Positions 1 through 9,552 of a stretch of 64,000 bases of DNA are shown piece after piece. Each line of letters begins with the position of its first letter. Positions within the stretch are counted from its first letter, which is position 1. Position numbers and translations under genes: made by a program. The stretch covers positions 310,001-374,000 of the forward strand of contig NZ_SMFP01000003.1 in the NCBI RefSeq assembly GCF_004348975.1, in the 5' to 3' direction. The notes under the pieces are model-generated. The model did not search any database, had not been told where the DNA came from, and saw only the letters and a program-made list of their open reading frames with translations. The DNA is from Antarcticimicrobium sediminis. GTDB taxonomy: Bacteria; Pseudomonadota; Alphaproteobacteria; Rhodobacterales; Rhodobacteraceae.

Positions 1-66
1 GCAGGCAACGACGAAGAGACTGGCGCGGAACCTGAGACCGACAGCAGCGGAGAGACAAGCGAATGA
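1..66 (+). CDS. C-terminal tail of an upstream protein (partial)
   Basis: The window opens inside an open frame that runs from base 1 to a TGA at 64–66. It encodes 21 residues rich in Glu, Asp, Ser, Thr and Gly, ending in SGETSE. The stop overlaps the next start codon as ATGA at 63–66, so the two genes are probably translationally coupled. An acidic, low-complexity tail says nothing about function. The call rests on the frame and the coupling only. Confidence 0.5.
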   Translation, partial: AGNDEETGAEPETDSSGETSE

Positions 67-392
67 ACAGAACTGAGTTCATCATCACCACGGCGATCAT
101 CCTGTTCATCGCCTTTCTCGTCGGTTGGTTCGCCCATTGGCTGCTGCACCGCTTTTCCCGCGTCAATCAAAGCGACGTGGCCGATCTGGACCGGATGAGC
201 CAGGAGTTGCATGAGGCCGAGGAAACCCGCGATCAGGCCATCACCTACCTGCAACAACGCGAGGCCGAGCTGACCAACCAGCTGTCTCAGACCGAAGCCG
301 AGTTGAAGGCGGCGATGGATGGGTTGCGCGACGTCCGGCGCGAAGCAGAAGAGATGCGCGCGCATCTGGACCGCGTCAGACAGGCGCAATAA
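63..392 (+). CDS. small membrane-anchored coiled-coil protein
   Basis: A 109-residue protein of unknown function. Residues about 7–30 form one hydrophobic segment (IITTAIILFIAFLVGWF and following), which looks like an N-terminal membrane anchor. Residues about 40–109 are strongly charged with heptad-like spacing (QELHEAEETRDQAI, LTNQLSQTEAELKAA), so a long cytoplasmic coiled coil is likely. It starts inside the stop of the preceding gene (ATGA) and is presumably its partner. The architecture resembles small envelope or division-associated proteins, but no family was recognised. It ends 135 bp before the convergent moaE stop. Confidence 0.75.
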   Translation: MNRTEFIITTAIILFIAFLVGWFAHWLLHRFSRVNQSDVADLDRMSQELHEAEETRDQAITYLQQREAELTNQLSQTEAELKAAMDGLRDVRREAEEMRAHLDRVRQAQ

Positions 393-427
393 CCGGCCCA
401 ATATCAGGCGCAGTAGGCGCGCGCCGC

Positions 428-457
428 TCTTTCTGAAACACGGATCTTTCTGAAACA
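428..457. repeat. 13-bp direct repeat in the 393–527 intergenic gap
   Basis: TCTTTCTGAAACA occurs at 428–440 and again at 445–457, a 17-bp period. It lies between two convergent genes. No strong hairpin or coding frame was seen in this gap. It may be chance or a small duplication. Confidence 0.4.
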
Positions 458-527
458 GGCGGGGACGCGGGGACGGATCTAAGCCGGTGCTGCGGCGCAC
501 GCGGATTTGGGCGCGCTCACCAGCGGA

Positions 528-971
528 TTACCAGCGCTCGAGCGCGTCTTCGTCCGCATCCTTGGCTGCGACCCAATCGGCCCCCTCCGCAGTGATTTCC
601 CGTTTCCAGAACGGCGCCCGCGATTTCAGGTAATCCATCAGGTATTCGGCCGCCTCGAAAGCGTCTTTGCGGTGCGATGCGGCGGTTGCGACCATCATGA
701 TCATCTCGCCCAAGGCCAAGCGACCATGGCGATGAATCACCAGAACGTCTCCCAATGCCCAGCGGGTCGCGGCCTGCGTCGCGATCTCGGTGATCGCCTT
801 TTCGGTCATGCCCGGGTAATGCTCGATCTCCATCGCCTGCAACCCGCCCCCGGGCAGGTCGCGCACGACGCCGGTAAAGGTCACGACGGCCCCGGCGCCA
901 TCCAGACCGGCGGCAAAGGCGTTGGCCTCGTCTCCCAGATCGAAAGCTGCCGTTTGAACCGCGATCCGCAT
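528..971 (-). CDS. moaE: molybdopterin synthase catalytic subunit MoaE
   Basis: A 147-residue MoaE, the large subunit of molybdopterin synthase. It transfers sulfur from the MoaD thiocarboxylate to precursor Z in the cytoplasm. Family motifs are visible: FTGVVR near residue 33, EHYPGMTEKAI near 49, VIHRHGRLALGE near 77, and the C-terminal ASHRKDAFEAAEYLMDYLK and APFWKRE. The last carries the catalytic lysine region. It follows moaD with a 4-bp gap in the order pgsA–moaD–moaE, so the three are probably co-transcribed. The length is normal for the family. Confidence 0.96.
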   Translation of the reverse strand: MRIAVQTAAFDLGDEANAFAAGLDGAGAVVTFTGVVRDLPGGGLQAMEIEHYPGMTEKAITEIATQAATRWALGDVLVIHRHGRLALGEMIMMVATAASHRKDAFEAAEYLMDYLKSRAPFWKREITAEGADWVAAKDADEDALERW

Positions 972-975
972 CAGC

Positions 976-1221
976 TCAGCCGCCCGTCATCGGCGGGAAA
1001 AAGGCCACCTCGCGCACACCGGCAAGCGGGGCGTCGAAATCGGACAGATCCTGATCCAGCGCCACGCGCAGCGCGCTGAGATCGGCAAAGGCGGCGGCAT
1101 AGCGATCTTCGCGCGCGCGCAGCTCTTCGACCAGATCGGCCACAGTGGCGGCATCGGTCTCGACCGTCTCGCGCGGCAGGCCGATGCGTTCGCGCACCCA
1201 AGCGAAATAGAGAACCTCCAT
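976..1221 (-). CDS. moaD: molybdopterin synthase sulfur-carrier subunit MoaD
   Basis: An 81-residue ubiquitin-fold sulfur carrier ending in the diagnostic double glycine (FFPPMTGG). The terminal glycine is adenylated and thiocarboxylated by MoeB-type enzymes before it docks into MoaE. Hydrophobic beta-grasp positions (MEVLYFAWVRERIG, REVAFFPP) match the family. The start codon shares one base with the pgsA stop (TGATG), indicating coupled translation. moaE follows directly. Confidence 0.95.
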   Translation of the reverse strand: MEVLYFAWVRERIGLPRETVETDAATVADLVEELRAREDRYAAAFADLSALRVALDQDLSDFDAPLAGVREVAFFPPMTGG

Positions 1222-1892
1222 CAGCGCCCCTCCCTCAAATGCGGCAAGGCTTTACGTAGGTAATCCAAGCCGGTGATCAAGGTCAGCGCGGCCGCGATCC
1301 ACAGCAGCCACAGCCCCAGCCGCCCCGACCAGATCATGCCATCCTGCATCAATCGCAACCCGTGCAGATCCTCGACCTCTCCATTCAGGACCTGCAGCAA
1401 AAGCGCCTCGTCCATGCCCCAAGAGTTCATCACCAAATGATGTTCAAAGATGCCCTGCGAGAACAGCGTCGCGATGGCGATCATCTGCGCCGTCGTCTTC
1501 CACTTGGCCAGTTTGGTGACCTTGAGCGTGCCGGCGGTGTCGCCGAGGTATTCACGCAACCCCGCGACGAAGACCTCGCGAAACAGGATCACCGTGGCAG
1601 GCAGCACCAACCAAGGGGTCCAATGCTTGGCCGCATAGCCGACAAGGATCATCAGCGCGATCACCACCATCGCCTTGTCGGCAATCGGATCAAGCATCGC
1701 GCCCAACTTGGTTTCCTGTTTCCACGCCCGCGCCAGATAGCCGTCAAACCAGTCCGTCACCGCCGCGCCGACGAACAGCACCAGCGCATACCAGTCAGCA
1801 TAGGGGCGGGAGAAATAGAGAAACATCACGGCAAGACCGGGGGCCGCGAGAAGCCGCAGAAGGGTCAGGGTATTTGGCACATTCCAACGCAT
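1221..1892 (-). CDS. pgsA: CDP-diacylglycerol–glycerol-3-phosphate 3-phosphatidyltransferase
   Basis: A 223-residue integral membrane enzyme of the CDP-alcohol phosphatidyltransferase family. It makes phosphatidylglycerol phosphate, the committed step to phosphatidylglycerol and cardiolipin. The signature D-G-x2-A-R-x8-G-x3-D-x3-D is present around residues 66–92 (DWFDGYLARAWKQ, then LGAMLDPIADK). Several hydrophobic helices flank it. It is the first gene of the pgsA–moaD–moaE unit, 193 bp downstream of uvrC on the same strand. An ORF running through the gap on the opposite strand is a shadow of uvrC. Confidence 0.95.
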   Translation of the reverse strand: MRWNVPNTLTLLRLLAAPGLAVMFLYFSRPYADWYALVLFVGAAVTDWFDGYLARAWKQETKLGAMLDPIADKAMVVIALMILVGYAAKHWTPWLVLPATVILFREVFVAGLREYLGDTAGTLKVTKLAKWKTTAQMIAIATLFSQGIFEHHLVMNSWGMDEALLLQVLNGEVEDLHGLRLMQDGMIWSGRLGLWLLWIAAALTLITGLDYLRKALPHLREGR

Positions 1893-2085
1893 GCGCGGAC
1901 CCTATACGCGCAATTTGAAATGTGGAAGCGGGCGCAGCAGAAATCTGCACGGGAGCAAGCCGTGGCGCGCGCGCAGCACAGACCTTGGGCGGGGACATTT
2001 TCAGCCAGGGCAAAAGGGGCTGCCAGAAATCGCCGCCGCTGGCGAACTGCTGACCGGGATCAAAGCGGAGCAACGGCCCCGCGCC

Positions 2086-3963
2086 CTACCCCTTTTCGTG
2101 GAAGAAATCATAGACGGTTTCGGCCAGCGTGTCGGAAATCCCATCCACCGCCTTGAGATCGGCCAGATTGGCACGACCGACCGCCTTGGCACTGCCGAAA
2201 TGCGTGAGCAAAGCGCGTTTGCGGGTGGCACCGACGCCGGGAATATCGTCGAGCGGATTGGCGCTCATCGACTTGGCGCGCTTGGCGCGATGGGTGCCGA
2301 TCGCGAAACGGTGCGCCTCGTCTCGCAGGCGCTGGACGAAGTACAGCACCGGGTCATTGTGGCGCAGCGCAAAGGGCGATTCGCCGATGCGGTGAAACTC
2401 TTCCTTGCCTTGGTCGCGGTCGATCCCCTTGGCGACGCCGACCATCGGGATATCCTCGACCCCGTATTCCTCCATGATGCCATAGACCGCGCTGACCTGC
2501 CCGGCGCCGCCGTCGATCAGCAACAGGTCTGGCCAAAGCCCCTTGTTGCGATCGGGGTCTTCTTTCAACAGCCGGGTGAAGCGGCGCGTCAGCACCTCTT
2601 TCATCATGCCGAAATCATCGCCGGGGGTCAGGTCGTCGCCGCGAATGTTGAACTTGCGATAGCTGTTCTTCATGAACCCGTCCGGGCCCGAGACGATCAT
2701 GCCCCCAACCGCATTGGTGCCCTGAATATGCGAGTTGTCGTAAACCTCGATCCGCTGCGGCGGCGCCTCCAGCCCAAAAGCCTCGGCCAGCCCCTGCAAC
2801 AGCCGGATCTGGGTGGCGCTTTCCGACATGCGGCGGGCGAGGCTTTCGCGGGCATTGCGCAACGCGCCAGAGACCAGTTCGGCCTTTTCGCCGCGTTGCG
2901 GGACAAGAAGCTCGACCCTGCGCCCGGCCTTTTCCGACAGCGCCTCGGTCATCAGATCGGCGTTCTCGATCGCATCCGAAACGATCACCTGACGCGGCGG
3001 TTCCTTGTTGTCATAGAACTGACCAAGAAAGGCCTCCATCACCTCGGCTGCGGACACATCGGCGCCGACCCGGGGATAGAAATCGCGGTTGCCCCAGTTC
3101 TGATTGGAGCGGATGAAAAAGACCTGAACGCAGGCCTGCCCGCTATCCATATGCAGCCCGATCACATCGGCCTCGGACACGCCACGCGGGTTGATCCCCT
3201 GCGCGGTCTGCACCGATGTCAGCGCGCGGATGCGGTCGCGCAGCGCCGCAGCGCGTTCGAATTCCATCTCGTCAGAGGCCAGCTGCATCTGTTCGGCCAG
3301 TTCCTCCTGCACCTTGGTCGAGCGGCCCGACAGGAAGCGTTCGGCGTCACGGACCGCCTCGGCATACTCCGTCTCGGAGATCAGGCCGGTGCAGGGCGCG
3401 CTACAGCGTTTGATCTGATGCAACAGGCAAGGACGCGTGCGGCTGGTGAACATCGCGTCGGTGCAGTTGCGCAGCAGGAACGCCTTTTGCAACTGGTTCA
3501 GCGTCCGGTTCACCGCGCCGGCGCTGGCGAAGGGGCCGAAATAGCTGCCCTTCTCTTTCTTGGCACCGCGATGTTTCTTGATCTGTGGAAACGCGTGATC
3601 CTTGGCGAGCAGGATATTGGGAAAGCTTTTGTCGTCGCGCAGCAAGACGTTGTATTTCGGCTTGAGCTGCTTGATCAGGTTCTGCTCCAGCAGCAGCGCC
3701 TCGGTCTCGGTCCGCGTCGTGAGAAACATCATTTTGACGGTTTCGCGGATCATCCGGGCGATGCGCGGGGTGTGCCCCGTGGGTCTGGCATAGCTGGAGA
3801 CCCGCGCGCGCAAATTGCGCGCCTTGCCGACATAAAGCACCCGCGCCTGAGCATCGAGCATCCGATAGACCCCGGGAGAGCTGTCGAGGGTTTTCAGATA
3901 GCCCTGAATGCAGGCATGGCCGACGGGCTGCGGCTGGGCTGCGGTATCTGGGGTGTCACTCAT
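2086..3963 (-). CDS. uvrC: excinuclease ABC subunit UvrC
   Basis: A 625-residue UvrC, the dual-incision nuclease of nucleotide excision repair. Domains in order: GIY-YIG nuclease ([24 protein letters not shown], about residues 29–58); a Cys-rich segment ([20 protein letters not shown]); the UVR/UvrB-binding motif ([17 protein letters not shown], about 220–240); an RNase H-like endonuclease domain ([17 protein letters not shown]); and C-terminal helix-hairpin-helix motifs ([36 protein letters not shown]). The length is typical. The ATG at 3963 has only a weak purine-rich site upstream. Confidence 0.97.
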   Translation of the reverse strand: MSDTPDTAAQPQPVGHACIQGYLKTLDSSPGVYRMLDAQARVLYVGKARNLRARVSSYARPTGHTPRIARMIRETVKMMFLTTRTETEALLLEQNLIKQLKPKYNVLLRDDKSFPNILLAKDHAFPQIKKHRGAKKEKGSYFGPFASAGAVNRTLNQLQKAFLLRNCTDAMFTSRTRPCLLHQIKRCSAPCTGLISETEYAEAVRDAERFLSGRSTKVQEELAEQMQLASDEMEFERAAALRDRIRALTSVQTAQGINPRGVSEADVIGLHMDSGQACVQVFFIRSNQNWGNRDFYPRVGADVSAAEVMEAFLGQFYDNKEPPRQVIVSDAIENADLMTEALSEKAGRRVELLVPQRGEKAELVSGALRNARESLARRMSESATQIRLLQGLAEAFGLEAPPQRIEVYDNSHIQGTNAVGGMIVSGPDGFMKNSYRKFNIRGDDLTPGDDFGMMKEVLTRRFTRLLKEDPDRNKGLWPDLLLIDGGAGQVSAVYGIMEEYGVEDIPMVGVAKGIDRDQGKEEFHRIGESPFALRHNDPVLYFVQRLRDEAHRFAIGTHRAKRAKSMSANPLDDIPGVGATRKRALLTHFGSAKAVGRANLADLKAVDGISDTLAETVYDFFHEKG

Positions 3964-4252
3964 ATTCCAGAAATATGATTCTCTGGCCGCGCCTGCAATC
4001 TCAGGTGGACGATTTCAAGGGAAAACAAATCCACTGAAGCTGTGGGTAAGTCTGAAGATAACTTCGAGACTTCTACAAAATACCCTTGTTCCACGGGAGG
4101 TTCCTTGATTTGCCTAAAAATTGATCACATACGCAAGGCGCTGAAAACAAAAGAAACTTTTATAAGTTCCGTCCAAGTTAATGAAAACAAAGGGTAATTC
4201 TTAACACTTTGATGACAGAACCGTGAACAGTGCAAAACTTTGGCGGCACCGG
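3964..4252. other. AT-richer intergenic region upstream of uvrC
   Basis: About 290 bp between uvrC and the next leftward gene, visibly richer in A/T than its surroundings (for example AAAACAAAAGAAACTTTTAT near 4145). It must hold the uvrC promoter and any terminator for the SDR gene lies further left. No coding frame, tRNA or clear hairpin was recognised. One long opposite-strand frame extends in from uvrC but has no family features. Confidence 0.4.
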
Positions 4253-5032
4253 CTATTCCGGGCCAAGGATATCGCGGGTTTGCCATCCCAGGTGCTGACC
4301 GCCATCAACGCAAAGGAGTTGTCCCGTCACCGCCGGCGCATCCAGAAAATACCCCAACGCGGCGGTGATATCCGCTGCATTGGCGCCGCGTCCGCTGATC
4401 GTGTTGGCCCTTTGCGCGGCGAAATGGGCCGCGCTTTGGCGGTGCCCCTGAAGCGTCGGGCCGGGCCCGATGGCATTGACGCGGATCGCCGGGGCCAGCG
4501 CCTGCGCAGTCGTGCGCGTCATCGCCCAAAGCCCCATCTTGGCAATGGTATAGGTCATGAACTCTGGCGTCAGTTTGCGCACCCGCTGGTCTATCATATT
4601 GACAATCAACCCCGAGGCCACCGGTTCACCGGCCTCGTCACGACTGGGCTCCAGCCCCTGCGCCGCCATCGCCTGCGTCAGAACGAAAGGCGCGCGCAGA
4701 TTGCTTTCCATGTGCCGGTCCCAGCTGTCGCGGGTGGCAGTCGTGATCGTGTCATATTCAAAGATCGAGGCGTTGTTGATCAGACAGGTGATCGGCCCAC
4801 CCAGCGCCTTGGCGGCTGTTGGCAGCAACTCGGCGGTCTGCGTCTCGTGCAGCAGGTCTGCCGATAGCGTCACAGCGCGACGCCCCAAAGCGCGGATATC
4901 ACTGGCGGTGGCCTCGGCGGCCTCCCCCGAGGCGGCATAGTGCACAGCCACGTCATAGCCGCGCCGCGCCATATAAAGCGCCATCGCGCGGCCCAACCGC
5001 AGCCCCGCACCGGTGACCAGACAAATCGTCAT
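4253..5032 (-). CDS. pteridine-reductase/FolM-like short-chain dehydrogenase
   Basis: A 259-residue NAD(P)H-dependent SDR. The Rossmann motif is TGAGLRLG at residues 7–14; the Arg in the TGAxxRxG form is typical of PTR1/FolM pteridine reductases rather than generic SDRs. The catalytic Tyr-Lys pair is in YTIAKMG, and the segment before it (MIDQRVRKLTPEFMTY) also resembles FolM. The C-terminus carries LLCVDGGQHLGW. A role in dihydrobiopterin or dihydromonapterin reduction, hence pterin supply, is plausible but inferred. The neighbouring CaCA antiporter is 33 bp upstream on the same strand. Confidence 0.8.
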   Translation of the reverse strand: MTICLVTGAGLRLGRAMALYMARRGYDVAVHYAASGEAAEATASDIRALGRRAVTLSADLLHETQTAELLPTAAKALGGPITCLINNASIFEYDTITTATRDSWDRHMESNLRAPFVLTQAMAAQGLEPSRDEAGEPVASGLIVNMIDQRVRKLTPEFMTYTIAKMGLWAMTRTTAQALAPAIRVNAIGPGPTLQGHRQSAAHFAAQRANTISGRGANAADITAALGYFLDAPAVTGQLLCVDGGQHLGWQTRDILGPE

Positions 5033-5065
5033 CGCATCGCTCCCTGTTTGTGCGGCGGGCGTGCG

Positions 5066-6019
5066 TTACATCAGCACCGCGCAGACATAGATGACATATA
5101 GCGCGCTCAGCACGATGCCCCATCTCCGGGTGAGATCGCGACCGAAGAACACGAAGGGCACCAGCAGCAAAGACGCCCCCAGCATCACCCAAAGGTCAAA
5201 GCGCAGGAATTCGGGATCGACCGGAATCGGGCCGAACATCGTGGCGGCCCCGATGATGGCCAACAGATTGAACATGTTGGAGCCGATCACGTTGCCCAGC
5301 GCCACATCGGCCTGTTTGCGCAGCGCCGCCATCACCGTGGTCGCCAGTTCCGGCAGTGAGGTGCCCAGCGCCACCAGCGTCAGCCCGATCACCGTGTCGC
5401 TGACCCCATAGGTCCGCGCGATGATCGAGGCGCTTTCGACCAGCAGGCTGGCCCCGAGCGGCAGACCGATCAGCCCCAGCGCCAGATAGACGCTGATGCG
5501 CCAATAGGGCATATCCGGGTCGGCCTCTTCCAGCCCATCGAGTGACTCGGCCTCCAAGGCGCAAGTGCGTCGGTGCGCCAGCGCGTCGCGCATCTGGTCC
5601 CATAGAACCAGCGCCAGCATGGCCAGCATCACCAGACCGGACACCAGCGTGAAGGTGCCGGTAAAGGCCAGCCCGATGAACAGAACCGTGGCCACCAGCA
5701 TGAAGACATAGGATTTTCGGCTGTCACAGGCCCCGGTGTGCATATGCGCAAGAATCGCCGGGATCCCCAGCACCAGCAGGATATTCGCGGTGTTGGAGCC
5801 CACCACATTGCCCAGCGCGATACCCGGCGCATGATCAAGCACCGCCCGGATCGAAATCAGCAATTCGGGGGCCGAGGTGCCAAAGGCCACGATGGTCAGG
5901 CTAACGATCAGCGCTGGCACACCCAGCCGCAGGCTGAGATTGACCGCGCCGCGCACCAGCGCATCTCCCGCCAGCAGCAGGATCACCAGCCCGAGACCGG
6001 CAAGAAGCCAAACCATCAT
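5066..6019 (-). CDS. calcium/sodium antiporter (CaCA family)
   Basis: A 317-residue inner-membrane cation exchanger. It has the two inverted alpha repeats of the family: FGTSAPELLISIRA with GNVVGSNTANILL in the first half, and LGTSLPELATTVMAALR with GNVIGSNMFNLLAI in the second. A central hydrophilic loop is rich in acidic residues (LEAESLDGLEEADPDM). The open frame extends further upstream, but the ATG at 6019 is preferred. It overlaps the stop of the small zinc-ribbon gene as ATGA, has AGGGA upstream, and begins directly with a membrane helix. YrbG-like Ca2+/Na+ exchange is expected; the ion is not proven. Confidence 0.9.
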   Translation of the reverse strand: MMVWLLAGLGLVILLLAGDALVRGAVNLSLRLGVPALIVSLTIVAFGTSAPELLISIRAVLDHAPGIALGNVVGSNTANILLVLGIPAILAHMHTGACDSRKSYVFMLVATVLFIGLAFTGTFTLVSGLVMLAMLALVLWDQMRDALAHRRTCALEAESLDGLEEADPDMPYWRISVYLALGLIGLPLGASLLVESASIIARTYGVSDTVIGLTLVALGTSLPELATTVMAALRKQADVALGNVIGSNMFNLLAIIGAATMFGPIPVDPEFLRFDLWVMLGASLLLVPFVFFGRDLTRRWGIVLSALYVIYVCAVLM

Positions 6020-6210
6020 GAACGACGTCCCTTGTGACCACAGGCACAAGGACCGGAGCCGATCCGGAACCGCCCGCACCGCGGACAACGCACCGAGGAG
6101 AGTTTCTTTTGCCCCGGAAAGCGCAATTTTCCAAACATGGCCAGCACCGCCATCCCGACAAGGAAGAGTGAAACGATCTTGAAAATCACGTCAGAGGCCA
6201 AACCGCGCAT
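6016..6210 (-). CDS. 64-residue membrane protein with a zinc ribbon
   Basis: A short gene tucked between the S49 protease and the antiporter. The protein begins MRGLASDVIFKIVSLFLVGM, giving one hydrophobic segment at about residues 8–26. It then has a four-cysteine ribbon (CPRCGRFRIGSGPCACG, residues 42–58) that should bind zinc. It overlaps the protease stop by about 20 bp and the antiporter start by ATGA, so it is embedded in a coupled operon. Function is unknown. The tight overlaps and the intact Cys pattern make it a real gene that automated callers may miss or start too early. Confidence 0.75.
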   Translation of the reverse strand: MRGLASDVIFKIVSLFLVGMAVLAMFGKLRFPGQKKLSSVRCPRCGRFRIGSGPCACGHKGRRS

Positions 6211-6988
6211 AGGCCGCGCGTTCCTCAAGACCGGCAAGGGCGTCCTGCGCCAGTTGCGCGCCAAAGCGCGGCAGGAACGGGCGGCGCAGACCATAGCGTC
6301 GGAACTGCACCTTGTCGCCAAACCGCTCCTGCATCTTGGGCTTGAGATGGGCGATCCCCTCGATCAGGCCCAGATCGGTGGCGCGCTGCGCTGTCCAGAT
6401 CTCGCCCGTGAACAGGTTGGTCTGATCGTCCAGCTTGTCGCCCCGACGCGTCTTGATCTGGGCGATGAAATTCTCATGCAGATCGCCAAGCAGAACCTTC
6501 AGCCGCGCCACATCCTCGGGGTTTTCCGGGCGGAACGGGTCAAGCATGGATTTGGACTCACCCGCGGTATGGACCCGCCGCTCCACCCCTTGGCGCGCCA
6601 ACAGGATATGGGCGCCGAACCCGGATGAAATCACCCCGATCGAACCCAGAATCGAACTGGCGTCGGCCCAGATTTCGTCCGCCGCCGAGGCCAGCCAGTA
6701 GCCGCCCGAGGCGGCCACGTCTTCGACAAAGGCAAAGACCGGAACCTTGGTTTCCTCAGACAGCCGCCGGATGCGCGCTGCGATCAGCGAGGATTGCACC
6801 GGCGAACCACCGGGCGAGTTGAGCTCGATCGCGACGGCGGCGGGCTTGCCCCTGCGGAATGCTTTTTCCAGCAGCGGCGCAAGGGCGGCATCGCTCAGGG
6901 TACTGCGCCCACCGGCACCGATCGTGCCGGTCAGGCGCAGCACCGAAACAAGCGGCGGGTTCTTTATGAATGGGAGGCGCAACTTCAT
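6191..6988 (-). CDS. S49-family serine peptidase (SppA/SohB-like)
   Basis: A 265-residue protease of the ClpP/crotonase fold. Nucleophile region: VAASGGYWLASAADEI, whose serine fits the family catalytic Ser. ELNSPGGSPVQS precedes it. The conserved Lys lies in TAGESKSMLDPFRP. It is a short, single-domain form of signal-peptide peptidase, about half the length of E. coli SppA. The start MKLRLPFIKNPP is preferred over the upstream ATG of the same frame because it gives the usual N-terminus. It heads the protease–zinc-ribbon–antiporter unit. Confidence 0.9.
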   Translation of the reverse strand: MKLRLPFIKNPPLVSVLRLTGTIGAGGRSTLSDAALAPLLEKAFRRGKPAAVAIELNSPGGSPVQSSLIAARIRRLSEETKVPVFAFVEDVAASGGYWLASAADEIWADASSILGSIGVISSGFGAHILLARQGVERRVHTAGESKSMLDPFRPENPEDVARLKVLLGDLHENFIAQIKTRRGDKLDDQTNLFTGEIWTAQRATDLGLIEGIAHLKPKMQERFGDKVQFRRYGLRRPFLPRFGAQLAQDALAGLEERAAYARFGL

Positions 6989-7098
6989 ACCGTCCGATGT
7001 AGAATGCCGCCCACCGACAAACAAGGTACCGGTGTGATAGAAAGACGCGCAGCGAGGATTTCACGTCACGTGCGCCCACGAGCCGACCCCGACCCAAA

Positions 7099-7123
7099 CC
7101 CGAACCGAACCCGAACCGAACCC
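7099..7123. repeat. 11-bp tandem repeat upstream of the S49 gene
   Basis: The unit CCCGAACCGAA is repeated twice in tandem at 7099–7120, followed by a further partial copy. It is embedded in a C/A-rich run that begins near 7084. It lies in the 6989–7140 gap between two leftward genes. Simple-sequence character only; no function is apparent. Confidence 0.5.
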
Positions 7124-7140
7124 GGACTGCGGCTCCGGGC

Positions 7141-7902
7141 TCAGCTGCGAATGCGCCAGCCGGTGCGGAAAATCCACCAGATGACAGCCAGACACAGGAA
7201 GGTGAATCCACCAATCGCCAACAGGCTAAGCCCCACCGGCACATCCGCCGTATCAAAGAACGACCACCGGAACCCCGAGATCAGATAGACCACCGGATTG
7301 AACAAGGTGATCGTCTGCCAGACCGGCGGCAACATGGTGATCGAATAGAAAGAACCGCCGAGAAACACCAGTGGCGTGACAATCAGCAGCGGCACCAGTT
7401 GCAGCTGCTCGAAATTCCCGGCCCAGATCCCGATGATGAACCCCAGCAGCGCAAAGCTGAGGCAGGTCAGCAGCAGGAACGCCACCATCGCCAGCGGGTG
7501 GGCGATCTGGAAATCAACGAACAGGGCGGCCGTGCACAGGATCACGGTCCCGACGAACAGCGCCTTGGTCGCCGCCGCGCCGACATAGCCCAGCACGATC
7601 TCCAGAAAGTTCACCGGCGCCGAGAGCAGCTCGTAAATGGTGCCGATGAATTTCGGGAAGTAGATCCCGAAAGAAGCGTTTGAGATCGACTGGGTGATCA
7701 CCGATAGCATGATCAGCCCCGGCACGATAAAGCCGCCATAGCCGATCCCCTCGACCTGTTCGATGCGGCTGCCGATGGCGGTGCCGAATACCACGAAATA
7801 CAGCGAGGTGGACAGCACCGGCGACAGAAAGCTTTGCAACATGGTCCGGAAAAAACGCGCCATCTCGAACCGATAGATGGCGGCAATGGCGCCCCAGTTC
7901 AT
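7141..7902 (-). CDS. ABC-2 type exporter permease
   Basis: A 253-residue integral membrane protein with about six hydrophobic helices and the ABC-2 family pattern. An N-terminal cytoplasmic segment ([20 protein letters not shown]) is followed by the helix bundle, and [17 protein letters not shown] with [19 protein letters not shown] in the second half. It overlaps the ATPase gene by 4 bp (ATGA), so the pair forms one transporter. The [14 protein letters not shown] segment is typical of export permeases of the DrrB/NodJ type. The substrate is unknown. Confidence 0.9.
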   Translation of the reverse strand: MNWGAIAAIYRFEMARFFRTMLQSFLSPVLSTSLYFVVFGTAIGSRIEQVEGIGYGGFIVPGLIMLSVITQSISNASFGIYFPKFIGTIYELLSAPVNFLEIVLGYVGAAATKALFVGTVILCTAALFVDFQIAHPLAMVAFLLLTCLSFALLGFIIGIWAGNFEQLQLVPLLIVTPLVFLGGSFYSITMLPPVWQTITLFNPVVYLISGFRWSFFDTADVPVGLSLLAIGGFTFLCLAVIWWIFRTGWRIRS

Positions 7903-8828
7903 GGTGTTTCCTCCGAAACCAGATCAACGAAGATTTCTTCCAGACTGCTCTGGCGTGTGTTGACGTCGCGCAGCACCAGCCCGGCGGCGGCAATCGCGTT
8001 CAACAAGCCGGTCAGGCCGATACGCTCGGCCTGGGTGTCATACTCGAAAACCAGCACATCGCCCTCCCCTGCCAAGCTCAGCCCCGGTCGGGCGAGCGTC
8101 GGCGGGATCGCGGAGATCGCGGCGCTCAACTGCACCTCGATCTGTTTTTTGCCCAGACGCGACATCAACGCGGATGTCTGCTCGACCAGCAACAGCTCGC
8201 CCCGGTTGATGACGCCGATGCGATCCGCGATCGCCTCGGCCTCTTCAATGTAATGGGTGGTCAGGATGATCGTCACGCCGTCGGCCTTCAGCTCGGCCAC
8301 GATGTCCCACATATCCTTGCGCAGCTCGACATCGACGCCGGCGGTCGGCTCGTCCAGAAACAGCACCCGGGGCTCGTGCGCCAGCGCCTTGGCAATCAGA
8401 ACCCGGCGTTTCATGCCGCCCGAAAGTTCTTTGACCTGCGCATCCTTCTTGTCCCACAGCGACAGGCGGCGCAGTATCCGTTCGATCAGGGCCTCGTCGC
8501 GGCGATGCCCAAACAGCCCGCGCGAAAACCGCACCGTATTGAGCACCCGCTCGAACGGTTCCAGCGCGATTTCCTGCGGCACCAGCCCGATCAGCCCGCG
8601 CGCGGCGCGAAAATCGCGCAGGATATCATGCCCCCCCACGGTGACCTCTCCGGCGGTTGGCGTGGTGATGCCGCAGATGGTGGAAATCAACGTGGTCTTG
8701 CCGGCCCCGTTGGGGCCCAGCAGGGCGATGATCTCGCCCTGCTCGATCTCGAGCGTGACACCTTTGAGCGCCTGAAAACCGCCCTCATAGGTCTTGCGCA
8801 GATCGCGGATCGACAGCATCGCGGACAT
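7899..8828 (-). CDS. ABC-2 type exporter ATPase
   Basis: A 309-residue nucleotide-binding subunit. Walker [13 protein letters not shown] near residue 36; signature [15 protein letters not shown] near 137; Walker [12 protein letters not shown] near 158; H-loop [17 protein letters not shown]-terminal extension of about 90 residues after the ATPase core fits DrrA/CcmA-type exporters. It is the first gene of a two-gene operon with the ABC-2 permease. The gene could also start at its internal MLSIRDL, three residues later. Confidence 0.92.
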   Translation of the reverse strand: MSAMLSIRDLRKTYEGGFQALKGVTLEIEQGEIIALLGPNGAGKTTLISTICGITTPTAGEVTVGGHDILRDFRAARGLIGLVPQEIALEPFERVLNTVRFSRGLFGHRRDEALIERILRRLSLWDKKDAQVKELSGGMKRRVLIAKALAHEPRVLFLDEPTAGVDVELRKDMWDIVAELKADGVTIILTTHYIEEAEAIADRIGVINRGELLLVEQTSALMSRLGKKQIEVQLSAAISAIPPTLARPGLSLAGEGDVLVFEYDTQAERIGLTGLLNAIAAAGLVLRDVNTRQSSLEEIFVDLVSEETP

Positions 8829-8917
8829 GAAATTCCCTCCCGGTCCGCCCCTTGGGCCGACCTGTCTGACGCACCCCGCGCCCTTACCTATACCCGTCTG
8901 CGCAGATTGGCTCAGGC

Positions 8918-9448
8918 TCAGTCGCGGCCCGTGACCCGCTTGAACCAGCCTTTTTTCTCGCCGCTCTCGCCCTCGGGGTCGGCGGCGCCTTCGCCCTCTT
9001 CTGCCGGCCCCTCGATCTGCGTCTGCAGGTTTTGAAAGAACTGGTCCGCCATCTTCTTGGAAAAGCCGTCGATCAGCCGGCTGCCAAGCTGCGCCAGCTT
9101 GCCGCCGACCTTGGCGTCGACCTCATAGGACAGCAGCGTCGCCCCCTCACCCACAGCAGCGAGGGTTACAGTCGCACCGCCCTTGGCAAAGCCCGCGGCG
9201 CCGCCCTTGCCTTCGCCCGTGATGGTAAGCTTTTCGTTCTCCACCAGGTCGGACATGGTGACGACCCCTTTGAAGGTGGCCTTTACCGGGCCGACCTTCT
9301 GCGTCACCGTGGCGGTATAGCCATCCTGCGGATTGCCCTCGACCGCAGATGCGCCCGGCACGCAGGCCTTGAGCATCTCCGGGTCCAGAATCGCGGCATA
9401 AACGGTGGCCGGATCGGCCTTGATCTCGCATTCGTCGCTCATATGCAT
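8918..9448 (-). CDS. CoxG-like SRPBCC-domain protein
   Basis: A 176-residue START/SRPBCC-fold protein of the CoxG (carbon monoxide dehydrogenase subunit G) family. The domain spans residues 1–145 ([49 protein letters not shown]). A C-terminal acidic linker and the basic end [10 protein letters not shown] follow, possibly a membrane-association tail as in CoxG. No CO dehydrogenase genes are nearby, so it is an orphan. The ATG at 9448 is chosen because GAGAGG stands nine bases upstream; the frame also allows a TTG at 9457. Confidence 0.8.
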   Translation of the reverse strand: MHMSDECEIKADPATVYAAILDPEMLKACVPGASAVEGNPQDGYTATVTQKVGPVKATFKGVVTMSDLVENEKLTITGEGKGGAAGFAKGGATVTLAAVGEGATLLSYEVDAKVGGKLAQLGSRLIDGFSKKMADQFFQNLQTQIEGPAEEGEGAADPEGESGEKKGWFKRVTGRD

Positions 9449-9552
9449 GGTGCGCAACCTCTCCTCTTGAAATGACAGGTCTACCCGAGGACGCCCCGTG
9501 GGCCAAGCGGCCTTGCCCCTCGCATACGCAGGAAAATGTCGGAAACGGGCGA

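Noticed and set aside
1891-3978. A 695-codon rightward frame opposite uvrC
   Set aside because: It mirrors uvrC on the other strand, shows no family motifs, and arises from the GC-skewed third positions of uvrC.
9455-9457. TTG start for the CoxG-like gene
   Set aside because: The ATG at 9448 has a better-spaced GAGAGG site and gives the usual N-terminus.
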